From the NCBI GenBank assembly GCA_038373885.1, contig JAWZYV010019585.1, positions 496,001-560,000 on the forward strand: a stretch of 64,000 bases of DNA, given 5' to 3'. This document shows, piece by piece, positions 1 through 11,676 of the stretch. Made by a program: the position numbers and the translations under genes. The notes beneath the pieces were generated by a model. It was not told the origin of the DNA, made no database searches, and saw only the letters and a list, made by a program, of their open reading frames with translations. This stretch comes from Cheiracanthium punctorium. Its lineage: Eukaryota > Arthropoda > Arachnida > Araneae > Cheiracanthiidae. How positions within the stretch are numbered: the first letter of the stretch is position 1; each line of letters begins with the position of its first letter.

Positions 1-3000
1 TATGTAGAATTATTCTCTCTAGAATTCACATGGGTCCAGCTATATAAAAAAATACATGGGACACAGTCTTATTTTGGTTTACATGTTGAATACGTTTTAG
101 AGACACCAAAAAAATTAATTATCGTTGTTTTTTTCTTACTATAACTTTTTGTCTTGCTTTCTTAGAGCTTAACAGCATTTTTTTTCTTTTTTGTGGGGTT
201 TGTATTTTTCTTTTTGCTACCTTGGTATTTTTCAATACTGCACTCCGACTATATTGGATGATCTGTGAGAACAAGATGTTTTCATAGGTTGCCTACCTTT
301 CCGCATTATCCATATTCTAAAATGGTCCTACCTTTGTACCAACTGTATAAAGCTGACCCAGGAAAGAATATTCCACGTTATTCAAACTATAGCATTGTAC
401 TAAACCTAAACTGAGGATAAAACAAACTGGTGTAATAAGAGAAAGAACATTATCACCAAAAGTCCCAGCTGTGTTTTAGTGAAAATTGCAATATACCCAG
501 TTATAATGCATACTATCTTAAACAACCAATATTAAAGTGAAAAGAACATCATTAAAATTTACTTTTGGTCATAAAAGAGGAATTCAAAAATAAATGGGAA
601 ACGATGAACTCATAATAATCCTGTAGATATTCACGATCCTCTCATTATCTTTTCCAGATGCTCTCCCACTAAAATAATCTTCCATGTACGTTTTCTCAGA
701 AATGAAAGTGGCTATATGAATAAGACCCATCTTCTCTAATTATGATGACATAAGTTACAATTTGAACGCCATTTTATAGACTAATCACATCTGAAAAATG
801 AGTGCTGTCAAAGCTAAACCATTGAGCTATTGGCTGCCAAATAGGATCTGTTTTTATAGTTTAAATGATTTTTCATTTACTGTCAATTTATACAATGGTG
901 ATTGTCTTATTGCTCTTATATCTCATAGGATTTATTTTTTTATATTTGAAATATTCTAATTACTTTAATAATTTTAATCTCTAATCGTCAAAATCAGAAT
1001 TTAATTTTTTTTCTTTTCCAATGTCCCTTCGCAAGAAAAGGAACACGTCAGTTCATTTCTCACGTATCTTCTCTTCTGCCCTACTGCTAAAAAAATAACA
1101 ATCATGATCATTGCGCCTCTCCTTTCATATGCTGTCTTTAGCATATGAAGCTGCAAATCTCATAAGCTGCAAAATACCCGAGGTTTTCTCTTCCGCTGTG
1201 AGACGTGCATGTTGTAACCTCTCGAACTTTCCCGAATGAGAGATTTCTACCAGTAACTTTTTTTTGAATTGCCTTTAACGGCTCATTTTGTAACGGTCTT
1301 TAGCAGTTCGAGAGTTGAAACTGTGTGGCGAGGTTCCCCACTTTTAAGAGGGGTGACCTTCGCCACCAACGCAAAATGATCTTCATGGTGATAACATTCC
1401 CAAGTTTTTTGAATGTACATTGTAATCCTGTAGTCTAGAATTCCTGATTTGTTGTGGAAGTGAATAAAAAAATCTTGACTTGAAATGAGATGTCTGCTGC
1501 TAAGTATTTCTTGTCGACTTGCTGATTTCCATTTGTAGAGTTTGTGCCGTGGGTCCCAGTTTTCTATGTGCTCTCTGCAAAAGGAAAATGATACGACGTG
1601 TCCTAGCTAGAAAATTAAAAAACAGAGGAAGGAATGGTTCTCCTTCTTGTGATATAAGTGCGTGCTTCCATATATGTACAAATTTATCCATTTGAATTCT
1701 TCAAATTTTAAACTGCAGATGTGTGCAAGAGATCGCATGGCCTCATCTCCGATGTTTTTAAGTGTATTTGACGTACGCTACCATCTACCACTCTACGGCC
1801 CAGCTTTGTGTTTTATTGCAACGAGATGTCTCCACGTTTTCACCACCTACAAAGATTAAATATGTTGCACCCAGGTTAAACTTGTTTATACTGTGATACA
1901 GTCTGAACTGTATACAGAGGTATATTTTAGAATATTTTTGATAGTCAATTGTACCATGTTATATCACATACAAATCATTATAGTTCAATAAAATAAATCT
2001 TAAATCTCATTTTTCCATTATGATAATACCAGACATTCTTTTTCCCATTTCTGAAGTCATTGCATTTTTTATTAATTTTACTTGTCAGGGTTATATTGGG
2101 CACGAAGAAAATGTTAAAGCAGAGAGAGTTACTTTTGGTTACGCAAACAACATTTTATCTTCAAGAAGAGTTATTTTTCTTAAAATTCTAAAAATATTCT
2201 GTTGTATATTAATCTTTGAAATAATTATTCTGAAAACATAACTCGTTCCAGCAAAATTTAAGCAGATTAAATATGAGATTCATTACAAATATATATTCTT
2301 GATAACTTTACTGGTTGAGTCTCATAAACACTTTCCATTTAACTATAGCTAAATACATACAAATGTATAATATAAATAAAAGTTATTATAGTAATAATAA
2401 TAATTATTTTTATTTCATACCATTGTTTTGTTTCTCTTTTCTGAGCTGATTTTTATGACAATAATTTAATATACGTAAGCTCTGGCACAACTCAGAATAT
2501 ATTCATTCACGCAACAAAAATGAAAAATGAAACTTTTGCACAGAATCACTATAAATTACGAATTCATCAAAAATAAGAAAAACAAATTTAAGTAAAGGAT
2601 TCCTCTGTAGTGAGAAATATTACTTAATTATGAAAGGAAGAAACTAGAAGGCATGAAAACGGCCATAAGATATAAGACAGAATTTACTGCTATTCCAGGA
2701 ATTTAATTAAAATCCCGCTTCGCTTACACATTCCAAAAATAAATTAAGAAAAATGTGAATGTATTTCTTTCCGCAGTTTGCAGTATTACGTAGCCAAAAA
2801 ATATCGAATGGGTTTGTGGAATGTTATTTCTTTATGGAGAAATTTTTGATGTAAATTAATGTTTTGTTTTATGTTCTACATTCTCTTAAATTTTTATCGA
2901 GAGAAAACTATTTTATTTTGAATGCCAGATTATCTGTTTATTTACTTGCGATAGTTTATAAATGCCGGTTAGATGTCATTATGTATTCAAGCTATTCAAG

Positions 3001-4797
3001 TTCGTAAGAAAGCTAATTAAATAATAATAAAACTAAAAAATAAATCTTATGAATCCTTTTTTTGGTTCTTTAACATACATAAGTTTTTTATAGATGCGAA
3101 GGAGGTGATAAAGCATTTGTTCGAAAAATTTTATGTCATCCTAAAATTTTAAAGAATTTCATTGATATATTTTATTTATATAGGCTATAGCATGGAAGTA
3201 TATTTCATTTTCTTATATCCACTTGATGCAAATATTATTATCTATTAACTTATTGCAGTTATAGAACATATAACAAGGGTGAAGAAATATAATTTACTTT
3301 GGGAATTTACAGATCATGACTCCAAGATTAGAACCTCTTCTAAAACAACATTAATATATCCAGTTACCTATATCAACATCAAAAGAAAAAATGTGTCTTA
3401 TTTTCGACAAATTACGATTTATTCTATTGTAGATAGACCATCACCGATATGCTTTTTATTTCCAGGTGTGAATTTAAGTATGACTCGAAAAAATAGAGAT
3501 TGTTCATTGATGGTTGGAAGTCCTGCTTTAATAGTGCTCTATTCCACAATTTAAATGCCCTATCATTTGTTTAAATACATTTTCTTGCTTAAGAAAAGAT
3601 TCTTATGAAAGTATGAAGCTATTGCTTCATGAAATCGACTATTTCCGACCCTATATTTAGGACTATCCATATTCCCTAGAGCCCCTATTATTAGGGTTTA
3701 TTGAACGAGCAGATTTTTAATCGTCATTGGTTTGGAACTAGATTATACAAAATATTATCAATAATATTATGGATATGCCTCCCAAGATATGCATGGTTGG
3801 ACATACGATAACATACGATACATGGAAATCCAGCCAATAACCGTCTATCGATCGTATCAATCCAATAATTTTAACAGAAAATCAAATACTTTAGAAACAA
3901 AAATTACAAGTCGTAACTTGTCCACATGACTCATGTTGACGAACAGAAGCCTAAAAATATTGAAAAATAAATAGAAATTTGCAAACATTAATCCTCTCAC
4001 TAAGCGCACCCTATTAGACGTAATGAAAATAAAAGAAACAAAAATATCTAGGTTTAGACAGGTTGATTGGCAAAATGATCCAAGATAATCAACACAGGGG
4101 CACTAGCATAGCCATAGAGAATAACGTGGAAATGATCTAAGCAGTGTGTAAGTTGAAGTCTAAGGATATTACCAATACGAAAATTCAAAGAAAGGATGCT
4201 GCCAGCATACAAATGATAATAATATTGTGAAACTGCATCAAAGATCATGCAGTTAAAAAGAGAATACATGAAATGAAGTAAATCTTGAAAAGATATAAAA
4301 CTAAAAACAATTTTTAAAATGTACGAATGCCGAAATAGTTGCTAAAATAAAAACAAAAGTAATTTAAAAGGAACTCAACAAGTGAGTAACACTGGTAGGG
4401 GTACAGCAGTCAAAGGGATCAATTAAAAAAAAATAGAAATAGGCTAGCATAAAAATATATAAAAATGTAAGTATATTTAAAAAGAAAATAAAATTAAATG
4501 TCTAATTCTTATAGAGTTTATCATAAAATTTCTATAAGTAGTTGTTTATTATCGTATAAACTACGCATGTGCAGTTTAAGAAACATATATCAAATAGTAA
4601 TGGATTACTTTTTTTTTTCCCTCGGTGGTAAGAAGGTATGTATGAAAAGAATGTTTCTCGCTACCCAACCTTCCCTTCTCTTCGATCACGAAATATGGAA
4701 AAAAATTTCTTGTATCGAGAAACTACTTTACAAACCTCTCGTGCGTACTCATTTCGTATTATTACCTTCGATAGTTTTAAATGTTAAAGCTACGTGA
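1..4797. other. AT-rich non-coding stretch
   Basis: I see no supportable gene here. Short ORFs occur on both strands (the longest about 100 codons near 4498-4797), but they are rich in codons expected from AT-rich noise, lack recognisable motifs and lack convincing splice contexts. The only structure I would mark is a strong imperfect hairpin at 1327-1364, in a slightly more GC-rich patch (about 1020-1400). Confidence 0.6.
1327..1364. other. Imperfect GC-rich hairpin
   Basis: The arms GGCGAGGTTCCCC and GGGGTGACCTTCGCC are complementary apart from one or two bulges, around a ten-base A/T loop. It stands out because the surrounding sequence is AT-rich. It could be a structured RNA segment, a transposon end or chance. 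No neighbouring gene explains it. Confidence 0.35.
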
Positions 4798-4801
4798 AAT
4801 A

Positions 4802-5267
4802 CAGTAAGTATCTCGCTTATCCGGCGTAATAAATTGGACACTATTAATTATCCGACATAAATGATTCGGCCCAACTTCGGATAAGCGAAAAAGTCGGATA
4901 ACAGAAAATGTTAAGAAAAGCTAGTTATGCTTTAAGCGACGCCCTATCATGGATCATAATATGTTCATGCATTTGTTATACGATCGTACATCATAATCAT
5001 ATTCAACGAGTTACAATAAAACAACGGAAAAAAATTAATTGAAAAACTGAACTATGCTAGTGCCATGTGTTACACTTAAAGTTCAGTCCTATGAGGGTTC
5101 ACTGTTTTCCTGATGAATCCTGATGATTATCGTTTGTTTGCTGGCAAATTTTGCCTTTTTTTGCACAATCATTATGTCAGTTCCTGTGCATCCCGTGTCT
5201 TCGGTCTCTTCCATAACAAGGAATGTCGGATATGCGAAGGCCAGATAAGCGAGCCTCTTTTGTACTG
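4802..5267. mobile_element. Tigger/pogo-type MITE (about 466 bp)
   Basis: The left end reads CAGTAAGTATCTCGCTTATC and the reverse complement of the right end reads CAGTACAAAAGAGGCTCGCT and continues TATCTGGCC. The two ends share CAGTA and TCGCTTATCYGGC, separated by a short insertion or deletion. A TA precedes the left end, as expected for TA-targeting Tc1/mariner/pogo elements; the right TA appears mutated (AC). Inside, further pieces such as CGGATAAGCG near 4880 echo the ends. No transposase reading frame is recognisable, so this is a non-autonomous copy. The 66-codon minus-strand ORF overlapping its right end shows no family motif and I do not call it a gene. Confidence 0.7.
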
Positions 5268-8200
5268 ACATACACAAAAAGGGCACTATTTACAGGTTTC
5301 TTTTAATACTTGCGGCTCTTTATTACATATAAAATGGCAAAAAAGGGACTTATGTTACAAAATAATCACATTGTTTTTAAAAAAAAGGTGTATTGCACGA
5401 ATGCAGATGATCACTAACAGCAGAAACGGATAATATTCAAAATATATGAAGTGTTAAGACCTAAAAAATGTGTAAGTGCAAGATATTGATGCATCTTTTG
5501 CACATATTGAAAGTATAGTCAGTTAATTTCCCGTAGATAATCATACTAATTCTAAATATTTGAACAAGAAAAACAAACTAGTTCACCGTGAATACTCTGT
5601 TCTTAATCACGATCCACTAAAAAACCATTTTTAAATAGTTTCATTTTTATAAAATGTTTTGATTTAATCTTTGTTTTAAATAAATCAACGAAGATAAAAG
5701 TTTTGCATTTACCATAAAATATTTCATGTGACATTTTTGAATAGTTGAACTGTAAATAAAATTTTGCAGAGACTATATAAAATTGGATCCTTTCTTTCAA
5801 TTTAAAAACACAAAACTCTATTTTATACACAAATACATATTCTTTTTCAGACCAGAATGCTCTACCATGCCATTGTTTTATTCAAGAACAACCCAAGTGA
5901 TGTGGACAGAAACTATGTATCGAATACCTTGTTCTGAACCGTATTTGTATACATATTTTACTTACATGCACGCATTCTTTCAAAAAATATAAAATAAAAT
6001 AAAGAATTTCTACCATGTGAGCATAAAATATTTCAAGAGTAAGTACAGAATTCTTGTTTTCTACAACTAAAATCGTACAACAAAATAGCCTATACTAGTT
6101 TTTTTTCTCATTTTGAGTAGTTATAATGCTTATACTTTTTGTCCGATTATTTCGATTACTGAGAAAGATAAGTTTATTTAAAATTTAAATAATTTAATAA
6201 TAGTTCATTAAAGGGAGACATATACTGTAATTCCAATGTATAAAACTGAATTGCAAAAATTGTATTTACCTACGTAATTTTATCACATTTAAAAAAATAT
6301 ATATACTTAACATGGCCTCGATTAAATCTCACAATCCTTAGACATTATTTATTTAAATTGTCTTACTTCTAATTTTCTGTAGGATGAACACTTTAAATTA
6401 ATTTACATAGAATTTTTTTCTTCAGTTATGCAAAATATAAAAGAAAGAAACATGATTAAGTAGTTTACTGTGGTCTATAACTTTTCTCTTTTTTTTTTTA
6501 AAGGAAATTTTACTATTTCAAAATTCTCTCTTAAAAGCACTTGAAAAGTTCGTTACACAAAATACTAGAAAAAATAAATGTTTATCACCTTACTATAAAA
6601 TATAAGAAAAAGGAATGTGTAAAATATAGTGTTAAATATTTTAGTCATTATTAAAATTTGTGTAATTTGGCGATTTTTTGAAAACCAAGAAATTTGTTTT
6701 ATCTTTTATTACATTTTAATTAAGTAAAGACAAAAATTAATTAGTTTATTTTTTTGTAAGATATTGAATCAAATTTCAATAGCTTAAAATTGTGGAAAGT
6801 TCATTTTTAAATCCTTTTTAAGAGAGATGCGTGTTTTTTATTCTTATATGAATCTATATTTTTATGCTGCGTCCATTCTTTAATAAAACATGTTGAAGTA
6901 TTACGTTAAAAAATCAATAAAAGAAATTTTATACGATTCCGTCAACTTACCATCAAATAAAAAATAATGTAACGTTATTTAAAGGGACTTCAGGCAAGCG
7001 AAATTTTACAAAAAAACCAAAACAAAAAAAAACTGTTAAATGGAAAATATGCTGCTAATAAACGCTTTCAGTGTTATTCTGCTACTATTGTATACACTCT
7101 ATTTACTAAGCTAACAAATTAAGCTTTTAATCAAAACTCCTTTAATACAGTAAAATATTTTTTTATTAAAAAAACTATAATTATAAATTAAAAGTTAAAT
7201 TTTAACTGTTTCCATAAAAAGAAATATATAGGAAAGTCCATTAATGAATTTTAATATTACAACTTTCTTGTTAGTTTAACAAACATGCTAGTATATCTTT
7301 TCTAATTATCATAGTAAATCTGTTGTAATCATTATAGTAATTACATACGCTTCAAATAACTTGTATGACCCAGTTGTATGGCCCAGTTCATAAATTTATT
7401 AATTTACTGAATCATTTGTTATCAAAAAATTGAAGTTGAATGTAACTGGATATCTTAAAACAGTGTACTCTATATTTATATCACATGCTTTGCAGCTGAC
7501 TCACAAAAATGCGTTGTTGAGTTCTTTGGGCTAATTCTTGAAGTTATTTTCCATCCAATTTAGAACCTGCTCACAAAATGAAAAATGTCTGAATATTGAC
7601 TCTTCTTAGCAAGTTATTCTAAAGTCAGCAGAAACTACGAAACCACATATTTATGCTGTGCATCTACTGCAAATATTGCATGTTTATTGGATCGGATGTT
7701 GTGGAGCTTGCAACCTTTTAATACTTAGGACAAATGTACTTGTACTGGGCAATCGCGATCTCAAATCTGTACGATTTAGTTCCACATTGCTGAGATGATT
7801 TTTTAATGAATAAAAGAAATTATTAAGTCGTGGTACCGTTTAGCGCCGTTATACTCGAAAAGAAAACTGATCCTATCACAAATTTATCATCGAACGGTAT
7901 ATTACGGGTAACGCAATACCGATAAACTATTAATAACACAGCTTAACCTAAATTTTCCGCTGCCAAATCCCTTTCAAACTGTAACGCAGTTTACAATAGA
8001 TTAGTCAAGCTTAATGTTACACTAAAAGAGACTTTAATGTAATCACTTTCATCAGGGCTCTGGTCAACGCGAGCTTAATTAATTTAAGTGGTGACACATG
8101 TATAGAGGATCCCGCTCACATGTGCTAAATTGGCCAATGCTTTTGATTAAAGAATAAAATATGAAAATGGCTTTGGGTAAAGTATATTGTAAGATTAAAG

Positions 8201-9106
8201 ATAAGCCTAAGAGAACTTTGTACGCTAATTGGACTTTTAATGGAAAAGTTCTGCCGAAGAGATGAACTTTACAGAAGAGTTTAAACTTGATCTGTTTCAG
8301 TATCAATCAATAGATGAATTACTAGATAAGGTGAATCAGTTTGGAAAATCAGATGCATTTAAGGTATGTAGTTGGATTCGCGTTTTTTAAAAATACGATT
8401 CGGAAACGATTAAGACAATATTTTTGAAATCGATGTTACATCCTCTATAATTTCAGTTTTACATTTTTTAGGATGGAAAAAGGTTTATTTTAGTTTTTAT
8501 TTAAAACTCTTCTTTCGTACGATCTCCATACGCACTACTCAATGATTGTAGGTAATTACACGTATTTTCAAATTAAAGTAGTACATTAATAATTATATTT
8601 TTGCTTATAAAGTACGAAAAGTCCAAATTAAGCATTTTTTAAGTATGGCAAATCAAAAGACTAATAAACTAAGAATAAATAACTGTAAAGTTTAGGTAAT
8701 TTCGTTACTTTTTAGTATGAATAATATAAATATTGTGCACCAAAAGCCTAATTATAATTAAGCATTATAAATAATTATGTGCAGGATATGAAATTTTAAT
8801 TAAAAGTATTTTTATGAGTCTGCAAGATTTATTCGCTTATTTATGTTCCCAAAACTTCATTCATTATAAAAATTATCTTAAATCTATTAACTGACATAAA
8901 TTGTCTTGCTTAAGATAAGTGCATATGTTTTCAGATATCATTTCAGTAAAGAAGAAAAAATTATTAAATGCAAATTTACATCGCATATTTATTACTTAAA
9001 AATTTAGGATAATATTTGTTTTGTACGCTCAACATTTTTTATTAATAACGGTATTTAATGAATATTACGAATAAAGAATATATAGAAAGCTTTTGTACAT
9101 ATTTAA
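5268..9106. other. AT-rich non-coding stretch
   Basis: Apart from the candidate exon at 8262-8363, nothing supportable is visible. The region is dominated by A/T runs and short chance ORFs on both strands. Confidence 0.55.
8262..8363 (+). CDS. Candidate first coding exon, unknown protein
   Basis: An ATG at 8262 opens 34 codons (MNFTEEFKLDLFQYQSIDEL, then LDKVNQFGKSDAFK) that end exactly at a consensus splice donor, AAG|GTATGTA, at 8364. An in-frame stop at 8238 limits upstream extension. The residue mix (acidic and amphipathic, with few of the Asn/Ile/Tyr runs typical of AT-rich noise) looks more coding-like than its neighbours. The exon would end in phase 0. I do not recognise the family. 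It could be a true 5' exon with a long downstream intron, part of an undescribed transposon, or chance. There is no TATA box or initiator I would trust. Confidence 0.3.
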
Positions 9107-9108
9107 AA

Positions 9109-9148
9109 GGTTAAAAACTCATTAAAAGCCGTCAGTAGCACTTTCGGT
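9109..9148. repeat. Left arm of perfect 40-bp inverted repeat
   Basis: It starts GGTTAAAAACTCATTAAAAG and ends GCACTTTCGGT, and is the exact reverse complement of 9808-9847 over all 40 positions. It borders the Penelope-like fragment. Confidence 0.9.
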
Positions 9149-9153
9149 AAAAC

Positions 9154-9666
9154 CTCCTCAATGCAGAACTACAATTTATTAAAACCCAATCTAAAAACGC
9201 AGGTTACCCAAAATCCATCGTCAAAAACCTTTTTAAAAAAGAATCAAAAAGCTAGAACAAATTAACAACCATCAAAACCCGAGACAGAAATTTACGAAAG
9301 CCATTCCTTACTGCAGGGGAGCCGCTCTAAAAATAACAAATGAAGCTACTAAGAAAAACATTGAAATACCAATAAAACCTAATCAAAATATTTTCAAATG
9401 CATTCGCAGTGATAAAGACCCTATTGACTCTGATGAAACCGCCGGGCTTTTATAAAATAAACTTTACTGACAATAATTCAACTAAATCAGGCTGCTACAT
9501 AGATATGACTAAAAGGAAAATTAAAGACCGAAAAAAGGAACACCACAATGATATTAAATTCAATAAACCCAGTACCGCCCTCTCTAAAATTGCCCAAGAA
9601 CGCCCAATAGAAACCAACTTTAATAGTAGCCAAAAACTCTCCAATTACAAAAATATTATGCCCTAA
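9154..9666 (+). pseudogene. Penelope-like C-terminus with GIY-YIG endonuclease domain (broken)
   Basis: Three consecutive plus-strand segments read as one protein. At 9154-9240, residues such as AELQFIKTQSKNAGYPKSIV match the region after the reverse transcriptase, including the N-x-GYP motif seen in this family. At 9318-9452 the frame reads GAALKITNEATKK and continues FKCIRSDKDPIDSDETAGL. After an extra T in a T run (about 9450), the frame to 9666 reads GFYKINFTD, then SGCYIDMTKRKIKDRKKEHH. This is a GIY-YIG nuclease: GFYKI for the first motif, YID in place of YIG, then the Arg and the Glu-His of the RxxEH region. Such a domain at the C-terminus is the signature of endonuclease-bearing Penelope-like elements and makes the nick that primes insertion. 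An internal stop and a frameshift show the copy is dead. Without tools I cannot assign a clade. Confidence 0.78.
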
Positions 9667-9807
9667 ACATGGAAGCTTTGCAGATTATAGCCACAGATGG
9701 CGCTATAAATGATATGACACATGCGCAAATAGATCCGGGATGGAACGATATTCTGAGGAAGAGAGCAAGGCATTTTGAAATCAAAGCTGAGGAAGGTGGT
9801 GGCCGCC

Positions 9808-9847
9808 ACCGAAAGTGCTACTGACGGCTTTTAATGAGTTTTTAACC
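9808..9847. repeat. Right arm of perfect 40-bp inverted repeat
   Basis: Exact reverse complement of 9109-9148. It lies downstream of the GIY-YIG frame, in the position of the element's 3' untranslated region. Confidence 0.9.
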
Positions 9848-10309
9848 TGTTAAATATTTTAATTCTGTCCGTCCTTTTGTTTTTAAATTGCTTTTGTACA
9901 TTTTACAAAGATGCCTATATGTTCGTCAACGTATATTCCTTCTTTAGAAGAAAATCCTAAGATTACTTCTGAAATAGTTTCTTAAATTTACACATTGCTG
10001 CTACATTTTTATGATAGAGGATTAAATTAATTCCATATAAAAATAAAATTATTGCTTAAAATTACCTATCGTCTTCAGAATTTTATGACGGTAGGAAATC
10101 AAAATAATTTTCATAAACTAATCACTAAAAATTCACGATGAAATGTCAGTAACACACAATACCTTTACGTTTCAGTTATACTTCAACACTTTTTAAAAAA
10201 ATTTGAAAAAAAAAACCCAATGAATCAATATGTTTGATCGTACTTAATTGCATAGTATCGTAATTTTTTTATAAACTGCTCTTTTAGAGGGAAGAATTTC
10301 AGATAAATT

Positions 10310-10320
10310 CACTGGTCAAC

Positions 10321-10352
<32 letters not shown>

Positions 10353-10950
10353 GGGGCTTTCTGTTTTCATGCTTAAATTCTGATTTTAGACATTGAAAAA
10401 CACTTAAATTTTCATTTTTAGTTCTTAAAGTTTGCTTTTGTTTGATTTACGTCTATAAGTATACTTTAATTTTTATTTCATAAACGAAAGATGGCAGCAG
10501 GCAGCACTTTGATTAACCCTCAAATAAACTGTATTATTATTTGTAAATCTGTAGTATTGCTTGTAGTATTATTTATAGTATTATTTTTAATATTATTATT
10601 TGTTTGTATTATTATTATTTGCTCATACGATCATAAAAGAAATACGAAAAATATTCACTTTTAGACATTAATTTCTTACTATTTTACATTTATATGTTAT
10701 TGTTTATCACAAATCTTATATCTTATAAAAAAGACTTTTATATCCAGCAAAAACTTTTCTGATCATAATTTAGAGTGGAATTATAAAAAAAAAATTTAAA
10801 AATCAGCGATTTTTGCCAAAAAATTTAAAAATTGCTTTAATTTCTACAAAAGCAAACTTTCATTAAAAAAATTATTTTCCTTAGTTTTGGCGTAGGAGTA
10901 ACTAAAATTTAACATGTAGAAGTCCGACCCAAAAATCGTGTTGAGCGGTG
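10310..10950. mobile_element. Candidate inverted-repeat element, about 640 bp
   Basis: The left end CACTGGTCAACA resembles the reverse complement of the right end, CACCGCTCAACA. Inside, AAAGTTTGCTTTTGT (10427-10441) has a perfect 15-base inverted partner at 10846-10860. The element begins with a 29-base A run (10321-10349). No coding region or clear target duplication is visible. A non-autonomous DNA transposon is the best guess; the superfamily is unknown. Confidence 0.5.
10321..10349. repeat. Poly-A run (29 bases)
   Basis: An uninterrupted A run directly after the inferred left terminus of the inverted-repeat element. It could equally be a retroposon tail; no tRNA-like head is seen nearby. 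Confidence 0.9.
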
Positions 10951-11676
10951 TTATTAATTACTGTGAGAGATATTTCACATTTTCTATACAGTAAAACAGA
11001 TAAATAACAATAGTTTCAAACGCAATGCAAAATATGTTTTGGAACATGATTCAGAAGTTTCTTCATAATTTCTATCGGTGTTACTTAATCAACATTTATG
11101 ATTTAAAATTAAATATAAATATCTTGAATGTATTCTTTCGAACCTCTATAATTGTAATAGAATACTATACAGGGGAAAGACGCGCATCAGTGATTCCAAA
11201 TTAGTTCCACTGTTGGAATAAGGAAAATGCCTTCCGGGGAACCAATCGAGCTGGCTAAATTGCGTGGTTTGCCATGAACCTTCTGTCCTTTAGGAATTTA
11301 CATATGGTGAGAAAATATGTTAAGAGTACTGCTTCATTCTTAATAATAATAGATCAGTGTGCGATAACTATTAAGATGAAAATTTTAGAATATATTATGG
11401 TTTAATGATTTTCTGAAGCGAAAATTATTCTAATGGAAATCGCATATTACGCGAGTATTTGTAGCTCGGAAATAATTAAAAATCTCGTGCAAAATAATCA
11501 TTTCAGACTTTCAAATGCATGATAATAATAATAAGGACAGAATGCGCAATTTATTTCTGTCATTCTGTTCAAATGAATTTATGCCAATGATGTTCAGAAG
11601 GTATCATTAATCACTCTTATCGCAAACAAGTTTCTACAGTTGTATATTTTTATTGATATCATCGAAACACATGTTA

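Larger units (their letters stand above)
9109..9847 (+). mobile_element. Penelope-like element fragment with inverted flanks
   Basis: This 739-bp unit is bounded by a perfect 40-bp inverted repeat (9109-9148 and 9808-9847) and contains the 3' coding end of a Penelope-like retroelement. Penelope-like elements are often 5'-truncated and can carry inverted or direct partial copies at their ends; the layout here fits a truncated copy with an inverted piece of its 3' untranslated region at the left. No reverse transcriptase catalytic core remains. Confidence 0.7.

Noticed and set aside
3279..3554. 91-codon ORF with a good internal acceptor-like TATTTCCAG
   Set aside because: Composition is noise-like, no motif, and the acceptor has no matching donor or coding partner.
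5089..5286. 66-codon minus-strand ORF across the right end of the Tigger-type MITE
   Set aside because: Runs through a terminal repeat and shows no transposase motif.
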